A DNA stretch of 64,000 nucleotides from an uncultured Opitutaceae bacterium. GTDB taxonomy: Bacteria; Verrucomicrobiota; Verrucomicrobiia; Opitutales; Opitutaceae. Shown here piece by piece: positions 35,375 through 46,023 of this stretch; position 1 is the first letter of the stretch; each line of letters opens with the position of its first letter. A model generated the notes under the pieces. That model was not told where the DNA came from. It worked only from the letters and a program-made list of their open reading frames with translations, and searched no databases. The position numbers and the translations under genes are program-made. Where the stretch lies: the NCBI GenBank assembly GCA_937902925.1, contig CALFNN010000105.1:124001-188000 (forward strand), in the 5' to 3' direction.

Positions 35375-36616
35375 ATGAAAACCCGTCGCACGTTGTCCGT
35401 TCTTGTTTTGGCCGGATTGGTCCGATTGCAGGCTGCGCCGCTGCCGGTCGCGAAACCGGAAGACGTGGGGATGTCGTCGGAGCGCCTGGAGCGGATCGCG
35501 CCGTTCGTCGAGCGGTTGCAATCCGAGAACAAGATCGCGGGCGCGGTGACCGTCGTCGCGCGCAATGGCCGGCTGGTGCAATTCGAGGCGCATGGTTTCG
35601 CGGATCTCGAGAGCAAGCGATCGATGCGGACGGACGACATCTTCGCGCTGGCGTCGATGACGAAACCGATCGCGACCGTCGGCGTGTTGATGCTGGTCGA
35701 GGAGGGGCGGGTGTTGCTGAGCGATCCGCTGGAGAAATTCCTGCCGGCGTTTCGCGACCGGAAGGTCGCCGTGGCGAAGGCGGGGGCGCCGGGCGGTTAC
35801 GAGTTGGAGCCCGCCGGGCGGAGCATCACGATCCACGACCTGCTCACCCATCGCAGCGGGTTTCCCGGACAACCCTCGGACAACGACCGTCCCGCGGCGA
35901 AACTCTGGCGCGACGGGATGCGGTCGCTGCCGGCCGATCCGTTGCTCGCCGACTACGTGGACAAGCTCGCGACGCTGCCGCTCAACGCGCAACCCGGCGC
36001 GGAGTGGCGCTACGGCGCCTCGACGATCGTGCTGGGCCGGGTGATCGAGGTCGTGGCGGGAAAGTCGCTCGACGTCTATTTGCGCGAGCGGATTTTCGAG
36101 CCGCTCGGCATGGTCGACACCGGGTTCGCGGTGCCGGCGGAGAAGCTCGGCCGGCTGGTTCCGGTCTACGCCCGTCGCGACAGCCGGCTGGTGAGGACGT
36201 CGGCGGGCGAAACCTCGCCGCGATTCTTCTCGGCGAGCGGCGGGCTGTTCGCGACGGCGCCCGACTACGTGCGGTTTTGCCAGATGCTGCTGAACGGCGG
36301 CGTGCTCGACGGCCACCGGCTGCTCGGGCGCAAGACGATCGAGCTGATGACCGCGATCGACGTGCCGCAGATTCCGCTGCCGTTTTTGCGCGGGCAGGGC
36401 TTCGGGCTGGGCGTCGCGATCCGAAGCGGCAACGGCGACTCCGGGGTGATGGGCTCGGCCGGCACCTACGGATGGAGCGGGGCGTATAACACCTATTTCC
36501 GCATCGATCCGCAGGAGAAATTGATCCTGGCGATTTTTCAGGGGCAGTCGCCGGCGAACGACCTCGAGAGCACCTACGGGTTTCAAAACCTCGTGATGCA
36601 GGCGGTGACGGAGTGA
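35375..36616 (+). CDS. Exported beta-lactamase-fold serine hydrolase
   Basis: A 413-residue class C beta-lactamase/family VIII esterase-like protein. The signal peptide is MKTRRTLSVLVLAGLVRLQA. The catalytic SxxK is Ser94-Met-Thr-Lys97, the tyrosine motif is Tyr213 in WRYGAS, and GSAGTYGWSGAYNTYF replaces the KTG/HxG box. TIHDLLTHRSGFPG is typical of the EstB-like subgroup. Esterase or peptidase activity is more likely than antibiotic resistance. It follows the symporter by 67 bases on the same strand. Confidence 0.88.
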   Translation: MKTRRTLSVLVLAGLVRLQAAPLPVAKPEDVGMSSERLERIAPFVERLQSENKIAGAVTVVARNGRLVQFEAHGFADLESKRSMRTDDIFALASMTKPIATVGVLMLVEEGRVLLSDPLEKFLPAFRDRKVAVAKAGAPGGYELEPAGRSITIHDLLTHRSGFPGQPSDNDRPAAKLWRDGMRSLPADPLLADYVDKLATLPLNAQPGAEWRYGASTIVLGRVIEVVAGKSLDVYLRERIFEPLGMVDTGFAVPAEKLGRLVPVYARRDSRLVRTSAGETSPRFFSASGGLFATAPDYVRFCQMLLNGGVLDGHRLLGRKTIELMTAIDVPQIPLPFLRGQGFGLGVAIRSGNGDSGVMGSAGTYGWSGAYNTYFRIDPQEKLILAIFQGQSPANDLESTYGFQNLVMQAVTE

Positions 36617-36729
36617 ACGGCGGGGAAATCTCGCCCGACGCATCCGACGGCGCAGGCGGGTAGATACCTCGAGCCGTGTGGTAGCATGACGCGTCTGGCT
36701 TGGTTGTTCCACCCCGACCCCGCTTTCAG

Positions 36730-38052
36730 ATGACTACCCCAAAATATCGAACGGTCCGCTCGAATGCGACCGCGCTTGCGCTGGTTCTCCTCGCGACCCG
36801 TGGCTTCATCCATGCGGCGGAAACGGAAAACAAGGAACCGCCCGCGTCTTGGATCGATCCCGACACCGGCCATCGCGTCATGCGGCTGACGGGCGAGCCC
36901 GGTTCCGCCAGTTTCTATTTCACGGACAATGGCTACACGCCAGACGGCAAGCAGCTCGTCTACACGACGCCGGCGGGCATCGCCGTGCTGGTGCTCGCGA
37001 CCGGCCGGAGCCGGCAGGTCGTGCCGGCGCCGGCGCGGCCGGTGGTGGTTGGGCGGAAGACTCCGACGGTCTATTACACCAAGCCGACGACCGACCCGCT
37101 TTTCACCGCGCTCTGGTCAACGAACGTCGACACGGGCGAAACGCGGAAGCTGGTGGACCTGCCGCGGCGGGGCAGTGTGACCACGATCAACGCCGACGAG
37201 ACTCTCGCCGCGGGCACTGACATCGAGGGCGACGCCTCCGCGGGCGGCAACTATGACGGGCTCGCGGCGCCGGCCACACGCTCGCTCGATCAGCCCTCGA
37301 ACAAGGTGCAGATGATGGCGGTCCGGCTGGCCGCGAGGCTCCCGATGACGATGTTTACGGTGAACCTGCGGACGGGGCAGACGAAGACCCTGTTGCAAAG
37401 CACCGACTGGCTCAACCACCTGCAATTCTCGCCGACCGATCCGAGCCTGCTGATGTATTGCCACGAAGGGGTGAAGGTGCAGGTGGATCGGATCTGGACG
37501 ATCCGGACCGACGGGAGCAACAACACGCTGGTGCACAAGCGCAGCATCCAGATGGAAGGCGTCGGGCACGAGTGGTGGAGTCGCGACGGCAGGACGATCT
37601 GGTATGACATCAACATCGGCCGGCAGACGCACACCGACGGGGACAAGGACTATCCGACCTACACGCGGGCGCTGGTCGGCTTTGTCGGCGGCTACAACGT
37701 GGAGAACGGGGAGCGAATCCGGTATCACTACCAGCCGGAAGAGTGGTCGATCCATTTCAACTCCAGCCCCGACGGCGCGCTATTTTGCGGCGATGGCGGC
37801 CGCTCGCCCGGTTCGCATTGGATTTATTTGTTTCGGCCCGAGCGGGTGCAGGATGAGAAGATGCTCGGCGACGATCTGACGCGACTCGGCGCCTTTCATC
37901 CCGAACGCCTCGTGAACATGGCCAAGCACAACTACAAACTCGAACCCAACGTCACGTTCACCCCGGACGCGAAGTGGGTGATATTTCGGTCAAACATGTT
38001 CGGGCCAACCTACGTCTTTGCCGTGGAAGTGGCCAAGGCGGACGGGCGTTAG
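36730..38052 (+). CDS. Oligogalacturonate lyase (PL22), exported
   Basis: A 440-residue seven-bladed beta-propeller lyase that would cleave short pectin-derived oligogalacturonates to unsaturated uronates. The start at 36730 precedes an N-terminal export signal (ALALVLLATRGFIHA). PL22 signatures are NHLQFSPTDPSLLMYCHEG (metal/active-site His), HEWWSRDGRTIWYDI (second conserved His) and PNVTFTPDAKWVIFRSN. The export signal is unusual for a class often found in the cytoplasm. It supports pectin use by this organism. Confidence 0.87.
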   Translation: MTTPKYRTVRSNATALALVLLATRGFIHAAETENKEPPASWIDPDTGHRVMRLTGEPGSASFYFTDNGYTPDGKQLVYTTPAGIAVLVLATGRSRQVVPAPARPVVVGRKTPTVYYTKPTTDPLFTALWSTNVDTGETRKLVDLPRRGSVTTINADETLAAGTDIEGDASAGGNYDGLAAPATRSLDQPSNKVQMMAVRLAARLPMTMFTVNLRTGQTKTLLQSTDWLNHLQFSPTDPSLLMYCHEGVKVQVDRIWTIRTDGSNNTLVHKRSIQMEGVGHEWWSRDGRTIWYDINIGRQTHTDGDKDYPTYTRALVGFVGGYNVENGERIRYHYQPEEWSIHFNSSPDGALFCGDGGRSPGSHWIYLFRPERVQDEKMLGDDLTRLGAFHPERLVNMAKHNYKLEPNVTFTPDAKWVIFRSNMFGPTYVFAVEVAKADGR

Positions 38053-38063
38053 CGCTGGCGGGG

Positions 38064-39545
38064 TCAATGTCCGCCCGCCGGAGTGGGGCCCGCGATCACG
38101 TCGCCGGCGGTGGGGAGGTCGGTCGAATGCCAGCCGCCGCCGAGCGCCTCGATCAGCGCGACGGAGGAATTCATGCGGTTCAAAAACACGGTCAACGCGG
38201 TCTGGCGGTCGTTGAGTTCCGTCACCTGCGCCGTGGCGACGGTGGTGTAGTCGGTGGTGCCGGCCCGATATTCGTTCATCGCGATCTGCGCGGCTTCGGC
38301 GGCTTCCCTCACGGCGGCGTCCTGCACTTGCGCCTCGGATTCGAGGAGCCGGAGACTCACGAGCTCATCCTCGATTTCCTGGAAGGCGCGCAGCACCGCC
38401 CCGCGATAGGCGGCGACGCTCGCATCGTAGGCGGCGCGCGTCTGCGCCACCTGGTCGCCCCGCCGGCCGAAATCGAAAAGGGTGTCGGCCAGGCCGGCCC
38501 CGAGGGACCAGAACCGGTTGGGCGTGCGCAGGAGTTCCCCGAGCGGGGAGCCCGTGTAGCCGCCGTCGGCGGACAGCGTGAGCGCGGGAAAAGATGCGGC
38601 GGTCTGGACGCCGATCCGCGCGTTGGCGGCGGCGACGCTGCGTTCCGCGGCGGCGATATCGGGGCGGCGCTCGAGCAGCGTCGAGGGCATCTGCGGCGGA
38701 ACCGCCGGCATCGCGAGGTCGAGCGCGGCGTGCGGCGCGAGCGAGAATTCGGCGGGAGTCTGGCCGACGAGCACGGCGATGGCGTGCTCGAGTTGCGCGC
38801 GCTGGATGCCGGCGTCGATCACCTGGGCGCGGGCGGCGTCGAGCTGCGCCTGCGCGGAGATCACGTCGTTGCGGGCGACGATGCCGACATTGTATTTGTT
38901 CCGCGCGATCTCGAGCGTGCGGCGATAGGCGTCGACGGCGGTCTGCCGCAGGCGGATGCGTTCGTCGGCGATGCGCAACTGGAAATAGGTCTGCGCGAGC
39001 GTCGCCTGGATGGAGAGACGCGCGTCGGCGAGATCGGCGGCGCTGGCCTGGGCGGACGCGATGTCGGCCTCGTTGAGCCGGCGCACGCGGCCCCAGAAAT
39101 CCGGGGTCCAGCTGGCGCTGAGCGACGCCGAGTAACTCGACGTCGGCTCGCTCGCGGAGGCCGGCGCGCCGCCCGACGCCGGGCGGCCGGGGGATTTCGA
39201 GCGCTGCCCCGAGGCCGAGCCGGAGAGCACGGGGAACAGGGTCGTCCGGTCGGCACGCGCGAGCTGGCGGGCCTGCTCGTAGTTTGCCACGACCTGGGCG
39301 AGCGACTGGTTGGAGGCGGCCGCCCGGGTTTCGAGTTCGCTGAGCTGTGGATCGTGAAACACTTCCCACCACGACCCGCGATCGGCGGCGTCGGCGGGCG
39401 CGGCGGCCTTCCAGCCGGCGGCTTCCTTGAATTCCGCGGGCGCGGGTGTCGTCGGGCGGTGATAGTCGGGGCCCACGGCGCAACCCGCGACGCCAAGGAG
39501 CGACACGAGGGCGGCGGAGCGAAGGACTCGATGGGCGGGAGGCAT
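38064..39545 (-). CDS. RND efflux outer-membrane factor lipoprotein (NodT/OprM family)
   Basis: A 493-residue outer-membrane channel. The lipobox is LLGVAGC followed by AVGPDYHRP, the standard start of this family. Two internal repeats of helical barrel segments are seen, each with an ARAQVIDAGIQRAQLEHAIAVL-like or AAYRGAVLRAFQEIEDEL-like helix, plus WTPDFWGRVRR. It is the last gene of the minus-strand efflux operon (adaptor, two permeases, channel), 20 bases after the second permease. Confidence 0.92.
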   Translation of the reverse strand: MPPAHRVLRSAALVSLLGVAGCAVGPDYHRPTTPAPAEFKEAAGWKAAAPADAADRGSWWEVFHDPQLSELETRAAASNQSLAQVVANYEQARQLARADRTTLFPVLSGSASGQRSKSPGRPASGGAPASASEPTSSYSASLSASWTPDFWGRVRRLNEADIASAQASAADLADARLSIQATLAQTYFQLRIADERIRLRQTAVDAYRRTLEIARNKYNVGIVARNDVISAQAQLDAARAQVIDAGIQRAQLEHAIAVLVGQTPAEFSLAPHAALDLAMPAVPPQMPSTLLERRPDIAAAERSVAAANARIGVQTAASFPALTLSADGGYTGSPLGELLRTPNRFWSLGAGLADTLFDFGRRGDQVAQTRAAYDASVAAYRGAVLRAFQEIEDELVSLRLLESEAQVQDAAVREAAEAAQIAMNEYRAGTTDYTTVATAQVTELNDRQTALTVFLNRMNSSVALIEALGGGWHSTDLPTAGDVIAGPTPAGGH

Positions 39546-39565
39546 GGTGGCGACTCGGATATTCG

Positions 39566-42500
39566 TTACACGGGCGCGTGGGCGGTTCCCGCGGCCGACT
39601 CGGAATCGACCGGTTGGCCGCGGTGGCCGGCCGCCCAGCGCCGGGCGCGATCGATATAGAGATAGATGACCGGCGTGGTGAACAGCGTGAGGAGCTGGCT
39701 GACGACGAGTCCGCCGACGATCGCGATGCCAAGCGGCCGGCGCAGCTCGGCGCCGTTGCCGAAGCCGAGCGCGAGCGGCAGCGCGCCGAGCATCGCGGCC
39801 ATCGTCGTCATCAGGATCGGCCGGAAGCGGAGGAGGGCGGCCTTGAAGATCGCATCGCGCGGGCTGAGATGATTCTCGCGCTCGGCCATGAGGGCGAAAT
39901 CGATCATCATGATCGCGTTTTTCTTCACGATGCCGATGAGGAGGAAAACGCCGATGAGGGCGATCAGGCTGAATTCGGTGTTGAACAGCATCAGGGCCAG
40001 CACCGCGCCGAGGCCGGCCGAGGGCAGCGTCGAGAGAATCGTGAACGGGTGCCAGAGACTCTCGTAGAGGATGCCGAGGACAATGTAGATCGCCACGATC
40101 GCCGCGAGGATGAGGACGGGCTCGTTGCCGATGGATTGCTGGTAACTCCGGGCGGTGCCCTGGAAGCTGCCGTGGACGCTGGCGGGCATGTGAATCCGCT
40201 CGATCTGCCGGTTGACGGCGGCGGTGGCGTCGCTGAGCGAATAGCCATCGGCGACGTTGAAGGAAAGGGTCGAGGCGACGAACTGGCCCTGGTGGTTGAC
40301 CGAGAGCGGGGTGGTGCCGGTCTCGTAGTGCGCCACGGTGGAGAGCGGGATCATCGTTTCCTGGCGCGTGCTGACAGCCTGGCCGGAGGAGGCGCCGCCG
40401 CGGCCACGGGCGGTGATGGCGTTGAGCCGGGCGTTGCGCGCGGCGTCGCCGGCCACGGCCGCCGCGCTGGAGCCGCCACCGCCGCCGGCCACGGTGCCGG
40501 CCACGGCGTTGGTCGACGCGGTGCCGCCGACCGAGCCGCCCGACGTGCTCACGAAGATATTCTGCAACGCCGCCGGATCCTGCCAGAAGCGCGGGGCGAC
40601 CGTCATCACCACGTGATATTGGTTGAGCGAACGGTAGATGGTGGAGACCTGTCGCTGGCCGAAGGCATCGTAAAGGGTGTTGTCGATCTGGCTCGCGGTG
40701 AGCCCGAGCCGGGAGGCGCGATCGCGATCAATGACGATGTCGGTCTCGAGGCCCTTGTCCTCCTGGTCGGAGTTGACGTCCTGGAGGATGGGTTCGGTCT
40801 TCAAGGCCTCGAGGAGACGCGGCGTCCACGTGCGCAGGTCCTGGAGGTTGTCGGCCTGCAGCGTGTATTGGTAGAGCGAGTTGCTTTGCCGGCCGCCGAC
40901 ATGGATTTCCTGGGCGGGGGCAAGATAGACGGTTGCGCCCGGCACGGCGGCGAGTTTCGGGCGGAGGCGGGCGATGACCTGCTGCGAAGTCTCCGTGCGC
41001 TGGCCGAGGGGTTTCAGGTCGACGAACAGGCGGCCCGAGTTCGTGCCACCGCCGCGTCCGCCGGCGCCGGTCGAACCGACGACGGTCTGCACCGCCGGAT
41101 CGTGGCGCACGATGTCGACGAACTGGCGGAATTTTTCCGCCATCAACTGGAACGAGATGCTTTGGTCGGCCTGGATGCCGCCCATCAGCCGGCCGGTGTC
41201 CTGCTCGGGGAAAAATCCTTTCGGAATCAGTGTGAACAGCCAGACGTTGAGCCCGATCGTGCCGATCAGGATCACGAGCACCAGGGGCGCGTGGCCGAGC
41301 ACCCACGCGAGCGAGCGCTCGTAATAGTGGATCAGGTCCTGGAAAATCTCCTCGCTCCACCGGTAGATCCGGCCGTGCTTCTGCGCGCCGGGGGCGGTGA
41401 GGATGCGCGCGCACATCATCGGCGTCGTCGTCAGCGAGACGAGCATCGACACGAGAATCGCGATCGAGAGCGTGACGGCGAATTCCCGGAACAGCCGGCC
41501 GACGATGCCGCCCATGAGCAGGATGGGGATGAACACGGCGACGAGCGACAGGCTCATCGAGAGCACGGTGAAGCCGACCTCACGCACGCCGAGCAGGGCG
41601 GCCTGAAAGCGGGGCACGCCGGCCTCCATGTGGCGGACGATGTTTTCCATGACGACGATCGCGTCGTCGACGACGAAGCCGGTCGCGATGGTGAGCGCCA
41701 TCAGCGAGAGGTTATCGAGGCTGTAATCGAGCAGATACATCGCGCCGAACGTGCCGATCAGCGAGATCGGCACGGCCACGCTCGGGATGGCGGTGGCCCG
41801 CGGGTCGCGGAGAAACAGGAACACGACCAGGATCACGAGGCAGACCGAGATGAGGAGCGAAACCTCGACGTCGTGCAGCGAGGCGCGGATGGTGACGCTG
41901 CGATCGACCGCCACGTCGATCTTGGCGCCACCCGGCATCGAGGCCTCAAGCTGCGGCAGCACGGCGCGGACCCGATCCACGGTCGAGATGATGTTCGCCC
42001 CCGGCTGGCGCGAGACGATCACGATCACCGACGGGTTGCCGTTGGCGAGACCGAGATTGCGGGTGTCCTCGACCGAATCGGTGACCGTCGCGATGTCCTG
42101 GAGCCGGATCGCGGCGCCGTTGCGGTAGGCCATGATGAGCGGGCGGTATTCGGCGGCGCTGACGGCCTTGTCGTTGCTGTAGATCTGCCAGTGCAGTTGT
42201 TCGTTTTCGATCGCGCCCTTGGGGCTGTTGGCGTTGGCGGCGGCGAGGGCGGCCCGCACGTCCTCGAGGCCGATGCCGTATTTGAACAGGGCGGTCGGGT
42301 TCAGTTCGACGCGCACCGCGGGCAGCGAGCTGCCGCCGACCGACACGTCGCCGACCCCGTCGATCTGGGAGAGTTTTTGCTGCAGGACGGTCGCCGCCGC
42401 GTCGTAGAGCGCGCCCTGGCTGAGCGAATCGGACGTCAGCGCCAGGATGAGGATCGGCTGGTCGGCGACGTTGAACTTGCGGTAGGTCGGGTTGCTGCGG

Positions 42501-42868
42501 AGCGCGGCCGGGAGGTCGGCGCGGGCGGCGTTGATCGCGGCCTGCACGTCGCGGGCGGCGCCGTCGATGTCGCGGTTGAGGCCGAACTGCAGCACGACGC
42601 TGGAATTGCCGACCGAGCTGCGCGAGGTCATCTCGGTCACGTCGGCGATGGCGCCGAGGTGGCGCTCGAGTGGCGTGGCGACGCTGCTGGCCATCGCCTC
42701 CGGGCTCGCCCCGGCCATCGAGCCGGAAACCACGATCGTCGGAAAGTCGATTTGCGGCAGCGGCGAGACCGGCAGGTGAAAATAGGCCGCGAGCCCCGCG
42801 AGCGCCACGCCGATCGTGAGGAGGGTCGTGGCGACGGGCCGGCGGACGAACGGTTCGGAGACATTCAT
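39566..42868 (-). CDS. RND efflux permease, MdtC-like
   Basis: A 1100-residue inner-membrane drug/proton antiporter. The start [23 protein letters not shown], the helix-4 proton-relay Asp pair in [14 protein letters not shown], and [18 protein letters not shown] are diagnostic of HAE-1 RND transporters. It is longer than typical MdtC (about 1025) because of a low-complexity Gly/Ala/Ser/Arg insertion of roughly 55 residues in the second periplasmic lobe, between NIFVSTSGG and [13 protein letters not shown] (about 40355-40550). Its start overlaps the previous permease stop (ATGA at 42865), as expected for a heteromeric pump. Confidence 0.93.
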   Translation of the reverse strand: MNVSEPFVRRPVATTLLTIGVALAGLAAYFHLPVSPLPQIDFPTIVVSGSMAGASPEAMASSVATPLERHLGAIADVTEMTSRSSVGNSSVVLQFGLNRDIDGAARDVQAAINAARADLPAALRSNPTYRKFNVADQPILILALTSDSLSQGALYDAAATVLQQKLSQIDGVGDVSVGGSSLPAVRVELNPTALFKYGIGLEDVRAALAAANANSPKGAIENEQLHWQIYSNDKAVSAAEYRPLIMAYRNGAAIRLQDIATVTDSVEDTRNLGLANGNPSVIVIVSRQPGANIISTVDRVRAVLPQLEASMPGGAKIDVAVDRSVTIRASLHDVEVSLLISVCLVILVVFLFLRDPRATAIPSVAVPISLIGTFGAMYLLDYSLDNLSLMALTIATGFVVDDAIVVMENIVRHMEAGVPRFQAALLGVREVGFTVLSMSLSLVAVFIPILLMGGIVGRLFREFAVTLSIAILVSMLVSLTTTPMMCARILTAPGAQKHGRIYRWSEEIFQDLIHYYERSLAWVLGHAPLVLVILIGTIGLNVWLFTLIPKGFFPEQDTGRLMGGIQADQSISFQLMAEKFRQFVDIVRHDPAVQTVVGSTGAGGRGGGTNSGRLFVDLKPLGQRTETSQQVIARLRPKLAAVPGATVYLAPAQEIHVGGRQSNSLYQYTLQADNLQDLRTWTPRLLEALKTEPILQDVNSDQEDKGLETDIVIDRDRASRLGLTASQIDNTLYDAFGQRQVSTIYRSLNQYHVVMTVAPRFWQDPAALQNIFVSTSGGSVGGTASTNAVAGTVAGGGGGSSAAAVAGDAARNARLNAITARGRGGASSGQAVSTRQETMIPLSTVAHYETGTTPLSVNHQGQFVASTLSFNVADGYSLSDATAAVNRQIERIHMPASVHGSFQGTARSYQQSIGNEPVLILAAIVAIYIVLGILYESLWHPFTILSTLPSAGLGAVLALMLFNTEFSLIALIGVFLLIGIVKKNAIMMIDFALMAERENHLSPRDAIFKAALLRFRPILMTTMAAMLGALPLALGFGNGAELRRPLGIAIVGGLVVSQLLTLFTTPVIYLYIDRARRWAAGHRGQPVDSESAAGTAHAPV

Positions 42869-45800
42869 GCGACCGGTTCCTCCGTGGCGACGGTGCCTTC
42901 CGCCGCATCGCGCCGGGCCCGGCGGGCGCGGACCCGCGCGGCCATCCGGTCAAACGTGAGATAGATGACGGGTGTCGTGTAGAGTGTCAGCACCTGGCTG
43001 ACGATCAGCCCGCCGACGATCGTGATGCCGAGGGGATGGCGGAGTTCCGAGCCGGTGCCAGTGCCGAGCATGAGCGGCAGGGCGCCGAGCAGCGCCGCCA
43101 TCGTCGTCATCAGGATCGGGCGGAACCGCAGCAGCGACGCCTGGTAGATGGCCTCGCGGGCCGGGAGTTTTTCCTCCCGCTCGGCATCGAGCGCGAAGTC
43201 GATCATCATGATCGCGTTCTTTTTCACGATGCCGATCAGCAGGATGATGCCGATGATGCCGATGACGCCGAGGTCGTCGCCGACGAGCATCAACGCCAGC
43301 AACGCCCCGATGCCGGCCGACGGCAAGGTGGAGAGGATCGTGATCGGGTGGATGAAGCTCTCGTAGAGGACGCCGAGGATGATATACATCACGACGATCG
43401 CGGCCAGGATCAGGAAGAGCTCGTTGGACAGGGACGACTCGAACGCGGACGCGGAACCCTCGAACGTCGTGACGATGCTCGCGGGCATGCCGAGCTCGGC
43501 CTCGGTCTGGCGGATGGCCGTGACGGCCTTGCCGAGCGAGCCCTCGGAGGGGAGGTTGAACGAGATCGTGTTGGCGGGAAACTGGCTGAGGTGGTTGATC
43601 AGGAGCGGCTCGGCGCGCTCCTCGATCCGGGCGATCGCGGACAGCGGCACCTGGCCGCCGCCGGAGGCCGGCACGTAAATCTGGCCGAGCGACTCCGGCG
43701 AACGCTGCATCTTGGGGTCGGCCTCCATGATCACGCGATACTGGTTCGACTGCGTGAAGATGGTGGAAATGATCCGCTGGCCGAAGGCGTCGTAGAGCGC
43801 ATTGTCGACCGTCGCGGCCGTGATGCCGAAACGCGCCGCCATGTCGCGGTCGACCACGACCACGGCGGCGAGCCCGCCCTGCTCGAGGTCGGTCGCGATC
43901 TCGGTGAGCTCGGGGCGCTGCGCCAGTTTGTCGGCAAGCCGCGGCACCCAGGTGACGAGGTCGTCGGGATTCGCGCTCTCGAGGACGAACTGGTATTGCG
44001 TGCGGCTGACGCGGTCCTCGATGGTGAGGTCCTGGATCGGTTGCAGGTAGACGGTCAGCCCGGCGATCCCGGCGGCGGCCTGTTGCAGGCGGTGCATGAT
44101 CGGCACGACGGTGTCCTTCCGGTCGTCGCGCGGTTTCAGGTTCACGAGCATCCGGCCGGTGTTGAGGGTGGGATTGCTGCCGTCGACGCCGACAAACGAC
44201 GAGAGGCTTTCCACGTCGGGATCCTTGAGCAGGATTTCGGCGAGGTCCGACTGACGCCGGGTCATCGCGTCGTAGGAGGTGTCCTGCGGGCCCTCGGTGA
44301 TGATTTGAATCAGCCCGGTGTCCTGCACCGGGAAGAATCCCTTCGGAATCACGATATAGAGCAGCGCGGTGACCCCGAGCGTGCCGACGACCACGGCGAG
44401 GACCAGGCCCTGGCGGTCGAGGACCCACTGGAGCGTGCGGCCGTAGAAGGCGATCACGCGGTCGAACTGCGCGCCGGTCCAGCGGCTGATCCGCGGCTCC
44501 TCCTCGGGCCGGCGGTGGCGGACGAGCTTCGCGCACATCATCGGGACGAGCGTGAGCGACACGACCGCCGAGATCAGGATCGTGACGGCGAGGGTGATGG
44601 CGAATTCGCGAAACAGCCGGCCGACGACGTCGCCCATGAACAGCAGCGGAATCAGCACCGCGATGAGCGAGATCGTGAGCGAGATGATCGTGAAGCCGAT
44701 CTGCTGCGAGCCCTTGAGGGCCGCCGCGAGCGGCTTTTCGCCCTGCTCGACGTAGCGGGCGATGTTCTCGATCATGACAATCGCGTCGTCGACGACGAAG
44801 CCGGCGGCGATGGTCAGCGACATCAGCGAGAGGTTGTTCAGGCTGAAGCCGAGCAGATACATCACGCCGAAGGTGCCCACGAGGGAGAGCGGGACCGAGA
44901 GGCTCGGGATGATGGTCGCGGGCAGGTTGCGCAGGAAAACGAAGATCACGAGCACGACGAGGATCACGGCGAGCGTGAGCTCGATCTCGACGTCGCGGAT
45001 CGACGCGCGGATCGTGGTCGTGCGGTCGGTGAGGATGGCGACGTCGACCGTCGGCGGCAGGGAGGCCTGGAGCGAGGGCAACAGGTCGCGCACGCCCTCG
45101 ACGACCTGGATGACGTTCGCGCCCGGCTGCCGGCGGATGTCGAGGATGACGGCGGGGGTCGAGTTGACCCAGGCCGCGAGCTTGGTGTTTTCCGGCGCGC
45201 TCTCGACGGTCGCGACATCGGAGAGGCGGACGGCGGCGCCGTTGCGATAGGCGAGGATCAGGTTTTTATATTCGTCGGGCGACTTGAGCTGGTCGTTGGC
45301 GTTGATCGTGTAGGAACGGGACGGACCGTCGAAGTTGCCCTTGGCGGTGTTGACGTTGCCGTTGCTCACGGTGCTGCGCAGATCGTCGATGTTGAGCCCG
45401 TAGGCGGCGAGCGCGCGCGGGTTGACGCGGATGCGCATCGACTCGCGCTGGCCGCCGCCGATGCTCACGAGGCCGACGCCGGGGAGCTGGGAGATCTTCT
45501 GGGCGAGCCGGGTGTCGGCGAAATCCTCGACCTGGGTGAGCGGCAGGGTTTTGGACGTGAGCGCGAGCGAGAGCACGGGCGCGTCGGCGGGATTGACCTT
45601 GGCGTAAATCGGCGGGGCGGGGAGGTCGGACGGCAACAGGTTGCCCGCGGCGTTGATGGCGGCCTGCACCTCCTGCTCCGCGATGTCGAGCGGGAGATCG
45701 AGGTCGAACTGCAGGGTGAGGACAGAGGCGCCGGCGGAGCTTTGCGAGGACATCTGCTTCAAGCCGGGCATCTGGCCGAGCTGGCGTTCGAGCGGCGCGG

Positions 45801-45990
45801 TGACCGAGGAAGTCATGACATCCGGGCTCGCGCCGGGATAAAACGTCTGCACCTGGATCGTGGGGTAGGCGACCTCCGGGAGCGCGGACAGCGGCAGGAA
45901 ACGAAACGCCACGATGCCCGTGATCATGATCGCGGCCATGAGCAGGGTGGTCGCGACCGGGCGGAGAATGAATATCCGGGAAGGGCTCAT
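42865..45990 (-). CDS. RND efflux permease, MdtB-like
   Basis: A 1041-residue inner-membrane RND transporter of normal length. The N-terminus is [20 protein letters not shown]; the proton-relay Asp pair is in [19 protein letters not shown], and the second half has [23 protein letters not shown]. It follows the adaptor by 33 bases and overlaps the next permease, so the cell makes both subunits in equal measure. MdtBC-type pumps are known heterotrimers that export bile salts and novobiocin in enterobacteria; the substrates here are unknown. Confidence 0.94.
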   Translation of the reverse strand: MSPSRIFILRPVATTLLMAAIMITGIVAFRFLPLSALPEVAYPTIQVQTFYPGASPDVMTSSVTAPLERQLGQMPGLKQMSSQSSAGASVLTLQFDLDLPLDIAEQEVQAAINAAGNLLPSDLPAPPIYAKVNPADAPVLSLALTSKTLPLTQVEDFADTRLAQKISQLPGVGLVSIGGGQRESMRIRVNPRALAAYGLNIDDLRSTVSNGNVNTAKGNFDGPSRSYTINANDQLKSPDEYKNLILAYRNGAAVRLSDVATVESAPENTKLAAWVNSTPAVILDIRRQPGANVIQVVEGVRDLLPSLQASLPPTVDVAILTDRTTTIRASIRDVEIELTLAVILVVLVIFVFLRNLPATIIPSLSVPLSLVGTFGVMYLLGFSLNNLSLMSLTIAAGFVVDDAIVMIENIARYVEQGEKPLAAALKGSQQIGFTIISLTISLIAVLIPLLFMGDVVGRLFREFAITLAVTILISAVVSLTLVPMMCAKLVRHRRPEEEPRISRWTGAQFDRVIAFYGRTLQWVLDRQGLVLAVVVGTLGVTALLYIVIPKGFFPVQDTGLIQIITEGPQDTSYDAMTRRQSDLAEILLKDPDVESLSSFVGVDGSNPTLNTGRMLVNLKPRDDRKDTVVPIMHRLQQAAAGIAGLTVYLQPIQDLTIEDRVSRTQYQFVLESANPDDLVTWVPRLADKLAQRPELTEIATDLEQGGLAAVVVVDRDMAARFGITAATVDNALYDAFGQRIISTIFTQSNQYRVIMEADPKMQRSPESLGQIYVPASGGGQVPLSAIARIEERAEPLLINHLSQFPANTISFNLPSEGSLGKAVTAIRQTEAELGMPASIVTTFEGSASAFESSLSNELFLILAAIVVMYIILGVLYESFIHPITILSTLPSAGIGALLALMLVGDDLGVIGIIGIILLIGIVKKNAIMMIDFALDAEREEKLPAREAIYQASLLRFRPILMTTMAALLGALPLMLGTGTGSELRHPLGITIVGGLIVSQVLTLYTTPVIYLTFDRMAARVRARRARRDAAEGTVATEEPVA

Positions 45991-46023
45991 CGTGGGAGGC
46001 GGGCCGGTGGGCGCGGCGGCCGC

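Noticed and set aside
39446-42964. A 1172-codon plus-strand frame opposite the MdtC-like permease.
   Set aside because: Same reason: antisense to a permease with all diagnostic motifs; no recognisable protein features.
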